From NCBI RefSeq assembly GCF_003217475.1, contig NZ_QJSP01000010.1:216375-280374 (forward strand): DNA of 64,000 nucleotides. Direction: 5' to 3'. A program made the position numbers and the translations under genes. Shown here one piece after another: positions 9,072 through 19,254 of this stretch (the first letter of the stretch is position 1; each line of letters begins with the position of its first letter). The notes under the pieces are model-generated. The model ran no database searches and was not told the DNA's origin. It was given only the letters and a program-made list of their open reading frames with translations. This DNA comes from Williamsia limnetica (GTDB lineage Bacteria; Actinomycetota; Actinomycetes; Mycobacteriales; Mycobacteriaceae).

Positions 9072-10544
9072 TCAGGCGATGTCCGCGCGTGCGGCCCGAA
9101 GCCTGGCGAGGGTCCGGTCGCGCCCGAGCAACTCCAGGGATTCGAATAGCGGTGGGCTGATGTGTGATCCCGTCACCGCGACACGCACGGGGCCGAAGGC
9201 CTTCCTCGGCTTGAGTTCGAGCTTCTCCACCAGCGCCTCCTTGAGGGCGCTCTCGATGCCCTCAGTCGCCCACTGATCGACTGCTGACAGCGCATCGATG
9301 GTCGCGTCCAGTACCGGCCCCGCATCCGCTCCGAGGTTCTTACGGGCGGCGGCCTCGTCGATGGAGAAATCGGCGTCGTCGATGTAGAGGAACGCGATCA
9401 GCCCCCAGGCGTCGCCCAGCACCTGAATCCGTGTCTGCACGAGATCGGCGACCACAGCGAACTGTGTGGCGTCGATGGGCTCGCTCAGTTGGCCTGCATT
9501 GACCAAGAACGCTCGCAGGCGGCCCGCGAAATCCTCCGGCGTGAGCCTGCGCAGATGTTCCGCGTTGATCGCATCGGCCTTCTTCTGATCGAAGCGGGCC
9601 GGGTTGGAGTTGACCTGACGAACGTCGAAGGCAGCGATCATCTCGTCGAGACCGAAAATGTCGTGGTCGTCGGCGATACCCCAGCCCAGGAGCGCGAGAT
9701 AGTTCAACAGTCCCTCGGGGATGAACCCGCGGTCCCGGTGATGGAACAGATTCGACTCCGGATCCCGCTTCGACAACTTCTTGTTGCCCTCCCCCATCAC
9801 GAAGGGGAGATGGCCGAATTGCGGTATTGCTTTGGCGATCCCGATGCGGGTGAGGGCTTCGTAGAGTGCGATCTGGCGGGGGGTTGAGGAGAGCAGGTCT
9901 TCACCGCGCAGCACATGGGTGATGTCCATCAGGGCGTCGTCGACGGGGTTGACCAACGTGTACAACGGATCACCGTTGCCGCGCGTCAGCGCGAAGTCGG
10001 GAACCGTGCCCGCCTTGATCGTGGTGGTTCCGCGGACGAGATCGTCCCATTCGATGTCGTGGTCGGGCATCCGCAGCCGGACCACCGCAGGTCGGCCCTC
10101 GTCGCGATACGCCTGCTTCTGCTCGGGGGTCAGGTCCCGATCGAAGTTATCGTAGCCCAGCTTCGGATTGCGGCCTGCGGCGAGATGACGGGCCTCGACC
10201 TCCTCCGCGGTCGAGAACGCCTCGTACGCCTCCCCCGCATCGAGAAGCTTGGCAACGACCTCCAGGTGCTGCGGCTTGCGCAGGGACTGACGGTATGGCT
10301 CATAAGGTCCGCCCACCTCGGGGCCTTCGTCCCAATCGAGACCGAGCCAGCGCAAGGCATCGAGAATTGCCTGGTACGACTCCTCGGTGTCGCGAGCGGC
10401 GTCGGTGTCCTCGATCCGGAAGACGAACGTGCCGCCGGTGTGTCGGGCGTGCGCGAAGTTGAACAGCGCAGTACGCACCAACCCGACATGGGGCGTGCCG
10501 GTCGGAGATGGACAAAAACGAACGCGGACCTGCGAATCACTCAT
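9072..10544 (-). CDS. gltX: Glutamyl-tRNA synthetase
   Basis: A 490-residue class I synthetase that loads Glu on tRNA-Glu and, in organisms with GatCAB, also on tRNA-Gln. The HIGH-type signature is [16 protein letters not shown] near residue 12, and the KMSKS-type signature is KLSKRDPES near residue 250. The rest is the helical anticodon-binding region. Length is normal. The tRNA-Gln and tRNA-Glu genes lie about 100 and 200 bases downstream on the same strand, as in mycobacteria. Confidence 0.97.
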   Translation of the reverse strand: MSDSQVRVRFCPSPTGTPHVGLVRTALFNFAHARHTGGTFVFRIEDTDAARDTEESYQAILDALRWLGLDWDEGPEVGGPYEPYRQSLRKPQHLEVVAKLLDAGEAYEAFSTAEEVEARHLAAGRNPKLGYDNFDRDLTPEQKQAYRDEGRPAVVRLRMPDHDIEWDDLVRGTTTIKAGTVPDFALTRGNGDPLYTLVNPVDDALMDITHVLRGEDLLSSTPRQIALYEALTRIGIAKAIPQFGHLPFVMGEGNKKLSKRDPESNLFHHRDRGFIPEGLLNYLALLGWGIADDHDIFGLDEMIAAFDVRQVNSNPARFDQKKADAINAEHLRRLTPEDFAGRLRAFLVNAGQLSEPIDATQFAVVADLVQTRIQVLGDAWGLIAFLYIDDADFSIDEAAARKNLGADAGPVLDATIDALSAVDQWATEGIESALKEALVEKLELKPRKAFGPVRVAVTGSHISPPLFESLELLGRDRTLARLRAARADIA

Positions 10545-10609
10545 GAGGTCCAGGCTATCGCTCGCGGATCATCGCCTCACCGACCGGGCGCTCGCCGGCG
10601 ACGGGCCGA

Positions 10610-11437
10610 TCAGCCGACGTTGGCTCGAAGGAAGTCGATGAGCAGCGCGTTGACCTCGTCCGGCTGTTCCAAATAGCCGTAGTGCCCGGCGGCGGCGACT
10701 TCTCGGTATGTCGCACCGGGAATCGCGTCCGCGACTTCCTTCGCGAGATGAGGCGGCAAGGTCCGGTCATCGGCGAAACCGATCACCAGGGCCGGTCGGG
10801 TGATCCCGGCGTACGCGGCGGTCCGGTTCTTTTCGCCCTCGTGCAACTGCAGTTGCGCCCGCACGCCCGCCGTGACCTCCTGGCCCGAGAACTCGATGAC
10901 GTCGAGCCAGTCGCGCACCTTCGTGTCGTCATCGAGTGTGTGCCGGGACAGGTTGAGATGGGCCGTGATCGCGGCGTGGTAGCGCGGCGGCAACGTGATC
11001 TTCTGGTCGTACAGCTCCCGCTCACCCACAGAGATCGACTCCTGCAGCGGACCACTTCGTGCGTACGTCGCGATCATCGCAACACAGTTCACGACATCCG
11101 GCCGTGCGAGGGCGAGCTCCTGGGTGATCTTGGCGCCCAAGGAGGTTCCGATCACGGCCGCAGGCCCTGCCCCGAGATACTCGATGAGGGCGGCGGTGTC
11201 GGCCACCATGTCGGCGATGGTGAATCCACCGGGGCACTCACTCGACGGCGCGATCCCGCGGTTGTCGAAGGTGACGACGCGGTAGCCGGCCTTGACCAGA
11301 GCCGGTTGCTGATTGGCCTTCCAGACGCGACCAGGGCTGCCGGTGCCCATGACCATGACCACCAACGGTCCCTCGCCCGAATCCTCGTAGCTGATCGATA
11401 TACCGTTGACCTGAGCAGTTTTCGGTTGCGGACGCAC
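10610..11437 (-). CDS. Alpha/beta-hydrolase
   Basis: A 275-residue alpha/beta-hydrolase fold protein. The nucleophile elbow is GTSLGA, and the catalytic His is in AAGHYGYLEQ. An oxyanion-type MGTGSPG segment follows strand beta-3. The GTG at 11437 is chosen because AGGGGG lies just before it, spanning the stop of the upstream FAH gene, so translation is probably coupled. Homologues include C-C bond hydrolases and enol-lactonases. Pairing with an FAH-family gene suggests aromatic or dicarbonyl catabolism, but the substrate is not known. Confidence 0.85.
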   Translation of the reverse strand: MRPQPKTAQVNGISISYEDSGEGPLVVMVMGTGSPGRVWKANQQPALVKAGYRVVTFDNRGIAPSSECPGGFTIADMVADTAALIEYLGAGPAAVIGTSLGAKITQELALARPDVVNCVAMIATYARSGPLQESISVGERELYDQKITLPPRYHAAITAHLNLSRHTLDDDTKVRDWLDVIEFSGQEVTAGVRAQLQLHEGEKNRTAAYAGITRPALVIGFADDRTLPPHLAKEVADAIPGATYREVAAAGHYGYLEQPDEVNALLIDFLRANVG

Positions 11438-11441
11438 TCCC

Positions 11442-12248
11442 CTACCCCCTGTCGGCAACCGGGTTGGTGAGCGTGCCGATTCCTTCGATCGTCACGCTGA
11501 CCTTCTGACCGGCGTTCATCGGCCCGATGCCTTCCGGGGTTCCCGTGAGGATCACATCGCCGGGCAAGAGCGTCATGACAGCACTGATCCACTCCACGAT
11601 CTCACCGACGTCGTGCAGCAACATGCTCGTACGGCTTCGCTGCTTCACCTCACCATCCAGCTCGGTGCGGATCTCCAGATCGCTGGGATCGAGCTCTGTT
11701 TCGATCCATGGTCCCAACGGACAAAAGGTGTCGTGCCCCTTGCCGCGCGTCCACTGTCCGTCGGCTTTTTGCTGATCGCGCGCGGTGACGTCGTTACCGA
11801 CGGTGTATCCGAGGATGACGTCCTTGGCTGCCGAGGCCTTCACGTCGCGGCACGGCCTGCCGATCACGATCGCCAATTCGCCTTCATAGTCGACGCGATC
11901 GGAAGACTTCGGGCGCAGAATGGGAACCTGGGGTCCGATGATCGACGTGTTCGGCTTGATGAAAATCACCGGGTTCTCCGGCGCCTCGCCCGATCCAGTC
12001 GAGCTCCGGTGCGCTTCGTCTCCGCCCATCTCGGCGACGTGAGCCGCGTAGTTCTTACCGATGCAGATCACCTTGCTGGCGAGAATCGGGGCCAGCAACC
12101 GGGTGTCGGCGAGTGGCCAACTCCGGCCCGTGAACGTCGGGGTTCCGAAAGGGTGTTCGGCGATTTCACGTGCCGTCTCGGCACCGTCCTCACCTTCGAT
12201 ACTGACAAAGGCGACCCCGTCGGGGCTGGCAATTCGACCTAGACGCAT
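11442..12248 (-). CDS. Fumarylacetoacetate-hydrolase family protein
   Basis: A 268-residue protein with the FAH C-terminal domain: CIGKNYAAHVAEMG, KPNTSIIGP and DYEGELAIVIGR (metal-ligand glutamates) and LTGTPEGIGPM. It corresponds in position to Rv2993c. Family members include 2-hydroxyhepta-2,4-diene-1,7-dioate isomerase, acylpyruvases and oxaloacetate decarboxylases, so the exact reaction is open. The start at 12248 (MRLGRIASPDG) matches family starts; the longer upstream extension is not conserved-looking. It overlaps the ribosome-binding region of the hydrolase gene. Confidence 0.92.
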   Translation of the reverse strand: MRLGRIASPDGVAFVSIEGEDGAETAREIAEHPFGTPTFTGRSWPLADTRLLAPILASKVICIGKNYAAHVAEMGGDEAHRSSTGSGEAPENPVIFIKPNTSIIGPQVPILRPKSSDRVDYEGELAIVIGRPCRDVKASAAKDVILGYTVGNDVTARDQQKADGQWTRGKGHDTFCPLGPWIETELDPSDLEIRTELDGEVKQRSRTSMLLHDVGEIVEWISAVMTLLPGDVILTGTPEGIGPMNAGQKVSVTIEGIGTLTNPVADRG

Positions 12249-12298
12249 GGTGGCAACACTATCGCACCAGCGGTATCCCAACCGGCGGGAGTCCGCTT

Positions 12299-12314
12299 GG
12301 AACGGGCCTGTTCC
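12299..12314. promoter_or_regulatory. Dyad between FAH gene and MFS gene
   Basis: GGAAC-6-GTTCC is a perfect 5-bp inverted repeat in the 122-base divergent gap. It is suitably placed to be an operator for either gene, but no cognate regulator is encoded next to it. Confidence 0.3.
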
Positions 12315-12370
12315 GTGTTCTAACATGTGGGCACACAGTTCCATATTGTGAGACAGAGGAGGTTCGCATC

Positions 12371-13573
12371 ATGCCCACCGACACCCGACGCTGGGCCATG
12401 CTCGCAGCCTCCTTGTGTGGCGCGATGGCGACCACCTGCGTCGTCAGCGGAGTCGCGTTCCTCATCCCCGAGCTCCATCGCTCCGAAGGACTCTCACTCA
12501 CGGAAGCCTCGACGCTGGCGGCGGTACCGATGGTCGGGCTACTGCTGGCGACCATCGGTTGGGGCATGGCCCTGGACCGGTTCGGGGAACGCCGAATACT
12601 GTTGCTCTCGCTGACACTGACGGTTGCCGCAACCGGATCGGCCTGCCTGGCAGACGCACTCGACGCGTCGAAAGTGGTCCTCGGCGCAATCCTGCTGGTC
12701 GCGGGCATCACCTCCGCCGCCACCAACGGAGCCGGAGGCCGGATCGTCGTCGGCTGGTTCCCGCCCGAACGTCGCGGAACAGCGATGGGCGTCCGGCAGA
12801 TGGCGCAGCCCCTGGGCATCGGCGTGTGCGCGCTGACCATGCCCGTGCTGGCCGAGAACCTAGGTGTCACAGCCGGTTTGGCTGTGCCCTTCGTCGTCAC
12901 GATATTCGCCACGATCCTCGTCGCAGCAGTGATCATGGACCCGCCACGGGAGACGATGGCGGACGGGTCGGCCATCACCTCACCGAACCCGTACCGCGGA
13001 AGCACCTTCCTGCCGCGAGTACACGGGGTGAGCATCCTGCTGTCGATACCGCAATCGATGCTCTGGACCTTCGTGCCGGCATGGCTGATCGTGCAGCACG
13101 AGTGGTCGGCGCTGACCGCGGGTGTCCTGGTGACGATCAGCCAGGTGCTGGGCGCGTTCGGTCGGATCGCGGCAGGTCGCTGGTCGGATTCGTGGGGCTC
13201 CCGTACCAAACCCATCCGGCTGATCGCCATCGGCGCAACGGCATCGGTGGGTCTGTTGGCATTCACCGATTGGCTCGACAGCCCCACCGCTGCCCTCGTC
13301 ATGGTCGTCGCGAGTGTGATCACGGTGGCAGACAACGGGTTGGCGTTCACCGCCATCGCCGAGTTCGCAGGCCCTCAATGGAGCGGCCGGGGCCTGGCGA
13401 TCCAGAACACCGGGCAGTACCTCTGGATGGCCGCGTCGACCCCGGTGTTCGGTATGGCGATCGGCGCATTCGGTTACCCGGCGGCGTTCTTGCTCTCGGC
13501 AGCCGCGCCTGCGGTCGCGATCGGCCTGGTGCCGGCGGACGAGGAGCGCAAGGCCGCAGTCACGGCGTCCTGA
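12371..13573 (+). CDS. Major facilitator superfamily transporter
   Basis: A 400-residue membrane protein with about 12 hydrophobic segments. The loop 2-3 signature is MALDRFGERRILLL, and its counterpart in the second half is AAGRWSDSWGSRTKPIRL. It corresponds in position to Rv2994. AGAGGAGG lies seven bases before the ATG. Substrate is unknown. Divergence from the FAH-hydrolase pair makes uptake or export of a carboxylate substrate possible, but this is only context. Confidence 0.9.
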   Translation: MPTDTRRWAMLAASLCGAMATTCVVSGVAFLIPELHRSEGLSLTEASTLAAVPMVGLLLATIGWGMALDRFGERRILLLSLTLTVAATGSACLADALDASKVVLGAILLVAGITSAATNGAGGRIVVGWFPPERRGTAMGVRQMAQPLGIGVCALTMPVLAENLGVTAGLAVPFVVTIFATILVAAVIMDPPRETMADGSAITSPNPYRGSTFLPRVHGVSILLSIPQSMLWTFVPAWLIVQHEWSALTAGVLVTISQVLGAFGRIAAGRWSDSWGSRTKPIRLIAIGATASVGLLAFTDWLDSPTAALVMVVASVITVADNGLAFTAIAEFAGPQWSGRGLAIQNTGQYLWMAASTPVFGMAIGAFGYPAAFLLSAAAPAVAIGLVPADEERKAAVTAS

Positions 13574-13586
13574 CTCATCTCTCGGA

Positions 13587-13652
13587 ATTCGCGCCACCTG
13601 CGTGCGAACGCGTCAGGTATAACTGGCGCGAACGTACGCAGGTGGCGCGAAT
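13587..13652. repeat. Palindromic intergenic element between MFS gene and leuB
   Basis: A perfect 17-bp outer inverted repeat (13587-13603 with 13636-13652, ATTCGCGCCACCTGCGT type) encloses a 32-base centre with further partial symmetry. It lies between convergent stops and can act as a bidirectional terminator. It contains CAGGTGGCG, also present in the element at 54985-55049. Confidence 0.85.
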
Positions 13653-13667
13653 CAACAGTGCGCGATC

Positions 13668-14681
13668 TCAGCCGAGTGCGACTCGGATCCTCGTGCCGAT
13701 CTCGGCCGTGGTCACCGGGGTGTCACCGCGGCTCGCCAGATCGGCGGACACCGCTTGATCGATCCGGTCTGCCTCGGCATCGTGCCCGAGATGACGAAGG
13801 AGCAATACGACCGACAGGATCGCTGCGGTCGGGTCCGCTTTGCCCTGCCCGGCGATATCCGGCGCGCTGCCGTGGACCGGCTCGAACATCGACGGATTGG
13901 TTCCGGTGGCGTCGATGTTGCCCGACGCCGCGAGGCCGATGCCGCCGCTGACCGCACCTGCGATGTCGGTGATGATGTCGCCGAACAGGTTGTCGGTGAC
14001 GATCACGTCGTAGCGGCCCGGATCGGTGACCATGTAGATCGTCGCCGCGTCGATGTGGTTGTACGCCACGGTGACATCCGGGAACTCGACCGCGACGTCA
14101 TCGACTGCGCGCTTCCACATCGACCCGGCGAACGTGAGCACGTTGGTCTTGTGGATCAGGGTCAGATGCTTCCGGCGACTCTGCGCACGCGCAAAAGCGT
14201 CACGGACAACACGTTCGACACCGAACCGGGTGTTGACGCTGACCTCGGTGGCGATCTCGTGTGGAGTTCCGACGCGTATGGCACCACCGTTGCCGGTGTA
14301 CGGACCTTCGGTGCCTTCCCTGACGACCACGAAGTCGATGTCCGGGTTGCCCGCAAGTGGTGATGTCACACCGGGGAAGAGCTTGCTCGGACGCAGGTTC
14401 ACATGGTGATCGAGGGCGAACCGCATCTTCAGCAGCAACCCGCGCTCGAGGATGCCCGGCGTCACCGACGGATCGCCGATGGCGCCCAAGAGGATTGCGT
14501 CATGTCTGCGGATCGCGTCCAGGTCCTCGTCGGTCAGGAGGTCGCCAGTGCGGTGGTAACGCTGCGCGCCCAGATCGAACTCGGTGGTCTCCACGCCGGG
14601 CAGCACCTGATTCAGCACCGACAATGCCACGTCGATGACCTCGGGACCGATGCCATCGCCCTTGATGACCGCGAGCTTCAT
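13668..14681 (-). CDS. leuB: 3-isopropylmalate dehydrogenase
   Basis: A 337-residue member of the beta-decarboxylating dehydrogenase family, which oxidises 3-isopropylmalate with NAD+ in leucine synthesis. It shows the [15 protein letters not shown] start, the substrate-binding [12 protein letters not shown] region, [11 protein letters not shown] (metal-binding Asp) and [18 protein letters not shown]. The ATG overlaps the serA stop (ATGA), so serA-leuB form an operon, as in M. tuberculosis where the two are near neighbours. Confidence 0.96.
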   Translation of the reverse strand: MKLAVIKGDGIGPEVIDVALSVLNQVLPGVETTEFDLGAQRYHRTGDLLTDEDLDAIRRHDAILLGAIGDPSVTPGILERGLLLKMRFALDHHVNLRPSKLFPGVTSPLAGNPDIDFVVVREGTEGPYTGNGGAIRVGTPHEIATEVSVNTRFGVERVVRDAFARAQSRRKHLTLIHKTNVLTFAGSMWKRAVDDVAVEFPDVTVAYNHIDAATIYMVTDPGRYDVIVTDNLFGDIITDIAGAVSGGIGLAASGNIDATGTNPSMFEPVHGSAPDIAGQGKADPTAAILSVVLLLRHLGHDAEADRIDQAVSADLASRGDTPVTTAEIGTRIRVALG

Positions 14682-16273
14682 GACAGGTCGACCTGTTCGA
14701 TCAGGGTGGCCTCGACAGCTTCACCGATGGCCGTGACCACCGCGTCCGGGATCTGCTGGCTCACGCGCAGCAAGATCGTGGCGCCTTCGCCCTCGGCGTC
14801 CTGCGACAATCCCGCCGCCTGGATGTCGATACCCGCGTTGCCGAGCAGGGTGCCGATCTTGCCGAGCGAGCCCGGCTGATCGCCGTACGAGACCACCAGG
14901 TTGAGACCTTCGGCACGCAGATCGAAGTTGCGGCTGTTGATGTTCACGATCTTCTGGACCTCGGCCGGTCCGGAGAGGGTGCCTGCCACGTTGAGGACTG
15001 TGCCGTCGCCGAATACGGCTCGCAGATCGACGAGGTTGCGATGGTTCGGGCTCTCGGACGCGGTGGTCACCTCTGAGGTGACACCACGCTCGGCAGCCAG
15101 TGCCGGCGCGTTGACGAACGTGACCGGCTCTTCGATGACCGCTGAGAACAGACCTCGCAGCGCAGACAGACCCAGGACGTCGACACTCTTGACGGCGATC
15201 TCACCGCGGACGTCGACGGTGATGTTGGCAGGCACCTGACCGGACAGCGCACCCACGAGGACACCGAGTTTGCGGACGAGTTCGAGCCACGGCGCGACCT
15301 CGTCGTCCACGGTGCCGCCGGTGATGTTCACAGCGTCGGGGACGAAATGCCCCGCCAGCGCCAGCCGCACACTCTTGGCGACGTCGGTGCCGGCGCGGTC
15401 CTGCGCCTCGGAAGTGGATGCACCCAGGTGCGGGGTCACCACGACCTGCGGGAGCTCGAACAACGGCGAATCGGTGCACGGCTCGGTCGCGTAGACGTCG
15501 AGGCCTGCGCCGAATACGTGTCCGGAGTTGATTGCGTCGGCGAGGGCCTGCTCGTCGATCAGCCCGCCGCGCGCAGCGTTGACGACGATGACGCCCTTCT
15601 TGGTGCGAGCCAGTTCGTCGGCGCCGATCAGCCCGAGCGTCTCAGGGGTCTTGGGCAGGTGCACCGAGAACATGTCGGCGCGCTCGAGGAGTTCGTCGAG
15701 GGTGACCAGCTCGATGCCGAGCTGCGCCGCGCGCGCCGGGGACACGTAGGGGTCGTAGGCGATGATGTTGGTCTCGAAGGCGGCCAGACGCTGCGCGAAC
15801 AGCTGGCCGATACGTCCGAGGCCGACGACGCCGACGGTCTTGCCGAAGATCTCCACACCGTTGAACTTCGAACGCTTCCAGGTGTGCTCGCGCAAGGTGG
15901 CGTCGGCGGCAGGAATCTGACGCGCCGCGGACAGCAGCAGACTCACCGCGTGCTCGGCGGCGGTGTGGATGTTGGACGTCGGGGCGTTGACCACCATGAC
16001 GCCGCGCTCGGTCGCGGCCGGCACATCGACGTTGTCGAGACCGACACCCGCTCGGGCGACGATCTTGAGGTTCGGGCCGGCGGCGAGGACTTCCTCGTCG
16101 ACCTGCGTTGCCGAGCGCACCAGGATGGCGTCGGCGTCCTTCACTGCCTCGAGCAATTTCGGACGATCAGGCCCGTCGACCCAACGCACCTCGACATCCT
16201 CACCGAGGGCGGCAACGGTGGACTGTGCCAGTTTGTCGGCGATCAAGACGATTGGGCGGCCGGTGGGGCTCAC
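14678..16273 (-). CDS. serA: D-3-phosphoglycerate dehydrogenase (long type)
   Basis: The first enzyme of serine synthesis, oxidising 3-phosphoglycerate with NAD+. The 531-residue length is the long type I form: catalytic and NAD-binding domains ([17 protein letters not shown]; catalytic His in [13 protein letters not shown]), then the intervening substrate-binding domain and a C-terminal ACT domain ([21 protein letters not shown]). In mycobacteria this form is inhibited by serine. GTG at 16273 is chosen because AGGAG lies nine bases upstream and the N-terminus ([15 protein letters not shown]) matches the family. Confidence 0.96.
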   Translation of the reverse strand: MSPTGRPIVLIADKLAQSTVAALGEDVEVRWVDGPDRPKLLEAVKDADAILVRSATQVDEEVLAAGPNLKIVARAGVGLDNVDVPAATERGVMVVNAPTSNIHTAAEHAVSLLLSAARQIPAADATLREHTWKRSKFNGVEIFGKTVGVVGLGRIGQLFAQRLAAFETNIIAYDPYVSPARAAQLGIELVTLDELLERADMFSVHLPKTPETLGLIGADELARTKKGVIVVNAARGGLIDEQALADAINSGHVFGAGLDVYATEPCTDSPLFELPQVVVTPHLGASTSEAQDRAGTDVAKSVRLALAGHFVPDAVNITGGTVDDEVAPWLELVRKLGVLVGALSGQVPANITVDVRGEIAVKSVDVLGLSALRGLFSAVIEEPVTFVNAPALAAERGVTSEVTTASESPNHRNLVDLRAVFGDGTVLNVAGTLSGPAEVQKIVNINSRNFDLRAEGLNLVVSYGDQPGSLGKIGTLLGNAGIDIQAAGLSQDAEGEGATILLRVSQQIPDAVVTAIGEAVEATLIEQVDLS

Positions 16274-16568
16274 GGTGATTTCTCCTGGGGTTCGGGCAAC
16301 GAACGACGCTGTACGCCGGTCGCAGAACAGTGGCAACTCCAGCGATCAGCTTAGAGGTCGCGCCCAGCGCCGTTGCCCCGGGTCTATTCGCCACCCATGC
16401 GGGCGGACCTGCGCGAATAAGCATCGCTCATCCTTCCGACGATCAATATGCTGCCTGTGACTTGCGTTACGGTTATATTGCATCCGGGCCGGGGAGAAGA
16501 TACGCAGCGGCGCGCGGTCGAGGTCGCTGCCTATCGCGAGGAGCCCGTACACCACGATTGGGGACCCA

Positions 16569-17231
16569 ATGCTCAGAAAACTGCTCGCTCTGTGCGCGGC
16601 ACTTGTGACTGCCGCGCTGCTGTTGAGCGGGGCGGGCACCGCGACCGCGGCTCCGTCGAAGGTGGCGCTGGGCGGAGGCTCGGGGATCCTCGTCCTCAAA
16701 GGTGGAAACAGCGCGTCGGCGTGCACGCTGACGACCATCGGTTACGACAACAGGGGCGGGCTGTACGGCTTGACCGCAGCGCATTGCGGAGAAGGCGGAC
16801 AGCGCGTGGTCGCCGAACAGCAACAGAACCGCGGCGTCATCGGACGCATCACCTTCTCCAACCACAAACTCGACTACGCGATTATCGCGTTCGATCAGGA
16901 CAAGGTCGCGCCCACCCGCACGGTCGGGAGTGTGACCATCCGCGGCGTACAGACCACTCCCCCGAACTTCGGAACCATCGCCTGCAAGGAAGGCCGGACC
17001 ACCGGCGGTACCTGCGGGGTCACCTGGTTCTCCAACGGCGTCGAGCACATCAGTCAGATCTGCGTCACCGAAGGTGACTCCGGAAGTCCGGTCGTCGTCG
17101 GCGACAGGTTGATCGGCATGGTCAATGCCTACTACTTCGTCGGATGCATCGGTCCTGAGACCGGCACCAACATCAAACCGATCCTGGCGGACCTGCCCAG
17201 ACGTGGCGTCGAAGGCTTTCGCGTCTACTGA
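16569..17231 (+). CDS. Secreted trypsin-like (S1) serine protease
   Basis: A 220-residue preprotein with a Sec signal peptide (about residues 1-28, ending ATAAPS). The S1 fold has the full triad: His72 in TAAHC, Asp102 in LDYAI and Ser171 in GDSGSP. Cysteines at 52/73, 139/149 and 165 and near the end can form the disulfides of extracellular chymotrypsin-type enzymes. There is no obvious propeptide or cell-wall anchor, so it is probably released. It lies between serA and ilvC, which are close together in M. tuberculosis, so it is a local insertion. Confidence 0.88.
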   Translation: MLRKLLALCAALVTAALLLSGAGTATAAPSKVALGGGSGILVLKGGNSASACTLTTIGYDNRGGLYGLTAAHCGEGGQRVVAEQQQNRGVIGRITFSNHKLDYAIIAFDQDKVAPTRTVGSVTIRGVQTTPPNFGTIACKEGRTTGGTCGVTWFSNGVEHISQICVTEGDSGSPVVVGDRLIGMVNAYYFVGCIGPETGTNIKPILADLPRRGVEGFRVY

Positions 17232-17320
17232 TTGGACTTGCCGCTCGTCCCGGCCCGATCGTGAGACTTCAGAACACGAGGGGTCACTGGGTTTCACGTC
17301 GGCTCAAACTCAAGTGGCGT

Positions 17321-17601
17321 GAAACTGGCACCGCCCGCGGGCGGCCCGCGTGGTCTGCGGCTTTGTTCCTCGTCTCACCAGCTGTGTTTTTTCGCTCCGC
17401 TTCGCTGGGCGGGGTGTGCGGCCCTTTCTCGCGTGGTCTGCGGCTTTGTCTTTCGTCTCACCAGCTGTGTTTTCTCGCTCCGCTTCGCTACGCGGGGTGT
17501 GCGGCCCTTTCTCGCGTGCTCTTCCTCCGTCGACTCAGTCGCTGCGCTCCCTCGCTCCTCCGTCCAGAGCACGCGGGGCCGCACACGGGCGGTGTCAGTT
17601 C
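17321..17601. repeat. MITE-like 281-bp element with imperfect terminal inverted repeats
   Basis: The ends 17321-17352 and 17570-17601 are inverted repeats matching at about 28 of 31 positions (core GCACCGCCCG versus its complement). Inside are two 83-bp tandem copies and a GTGCTCT/AGAGCAC stem (17516-17522 with 17566-17572). It encodes no protein. No target-site duplication is obvious. It could be a non-autonomous mobile element or a composite of chromosomal repeats. Confidence 0.65.
17349..17514. repeat. Two tandem 83-bp direct repeats
   Basis: 17349-17431 and 17432-17514 are head-to-tail copies, each 83 bp, differing at about six positions. Both contain CGCTCCGCTTCGCT followed by GGGGTGTGCGGCCC. 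The divergence shows the duplication is not very recent. Confidence 0.9.
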
Positions 17602-17609
17602 CAGACAAA

Positions 17610-17639
17610 CAAACCCCGGACCTCATGGTCCGGGGTTTG
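17610..17639 (-). terminator. ilvC terminator
   Basis: CAAACCCCGGACC and GGTCCGGGGTTTG form a perfect 13-bp stem with a TCAT loop, 27 bases past the ilvC stop. Confidence 0.88.
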
Positions 17640-17666
17640 AGTGGTCGAACTCAGTCCTGTTGCTTA

Positions 17667-19250
<1,584 letters not shown>

Positions 19251-19254
<4 letters not shown>

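Larger units (their letters stand above)
17232..17666. other. 435-bp non-coding interval
   Basis: No gene is supported here. It holds a GTTTCACG/CGTGAAAC hairpin (17291-17325), the repeat element at 17321-17601 and the ilvC terminator at 17610-17639. The open frames through it translate to low-complexity arginine/serine-rich or cysteine-rich text produced by the repeats. Confidence 0.7.

Noticed and set aside
12259..13356. 365-codon open frame antisense to the MFS gene
   Set aside because: The plus-strand gene has a clear MFS pattern and ribosome-binding site; the antisense product is low-complexity Thr/Ser/Ala text.
16385..16419. TATTCGC...GCGAATA hairpin upstream of serA as a further member of the palindrome family
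   Set aside because: Arms are only 7 bp and the centre matches the family only in ACCTG; similarity is too weak.
16200..16424. Possible leader peptide upstream of serA
   Set aside because: The frame overlaps the true serA start region, is not rich in serine or other control residues, and no terminator follows.
16451..16479. Promoter for the S1 protease gene with TATATT at 16474-16479
   Set aside because: The -10 is good but no acceptable -35 lies at 16-19 bases, so I did not list it as a feature.
17349..17514. CRISPR-like or tandem repeat array
   Set aside because: Only two contiguous copies without spacers; this is a simple tandem duplication.
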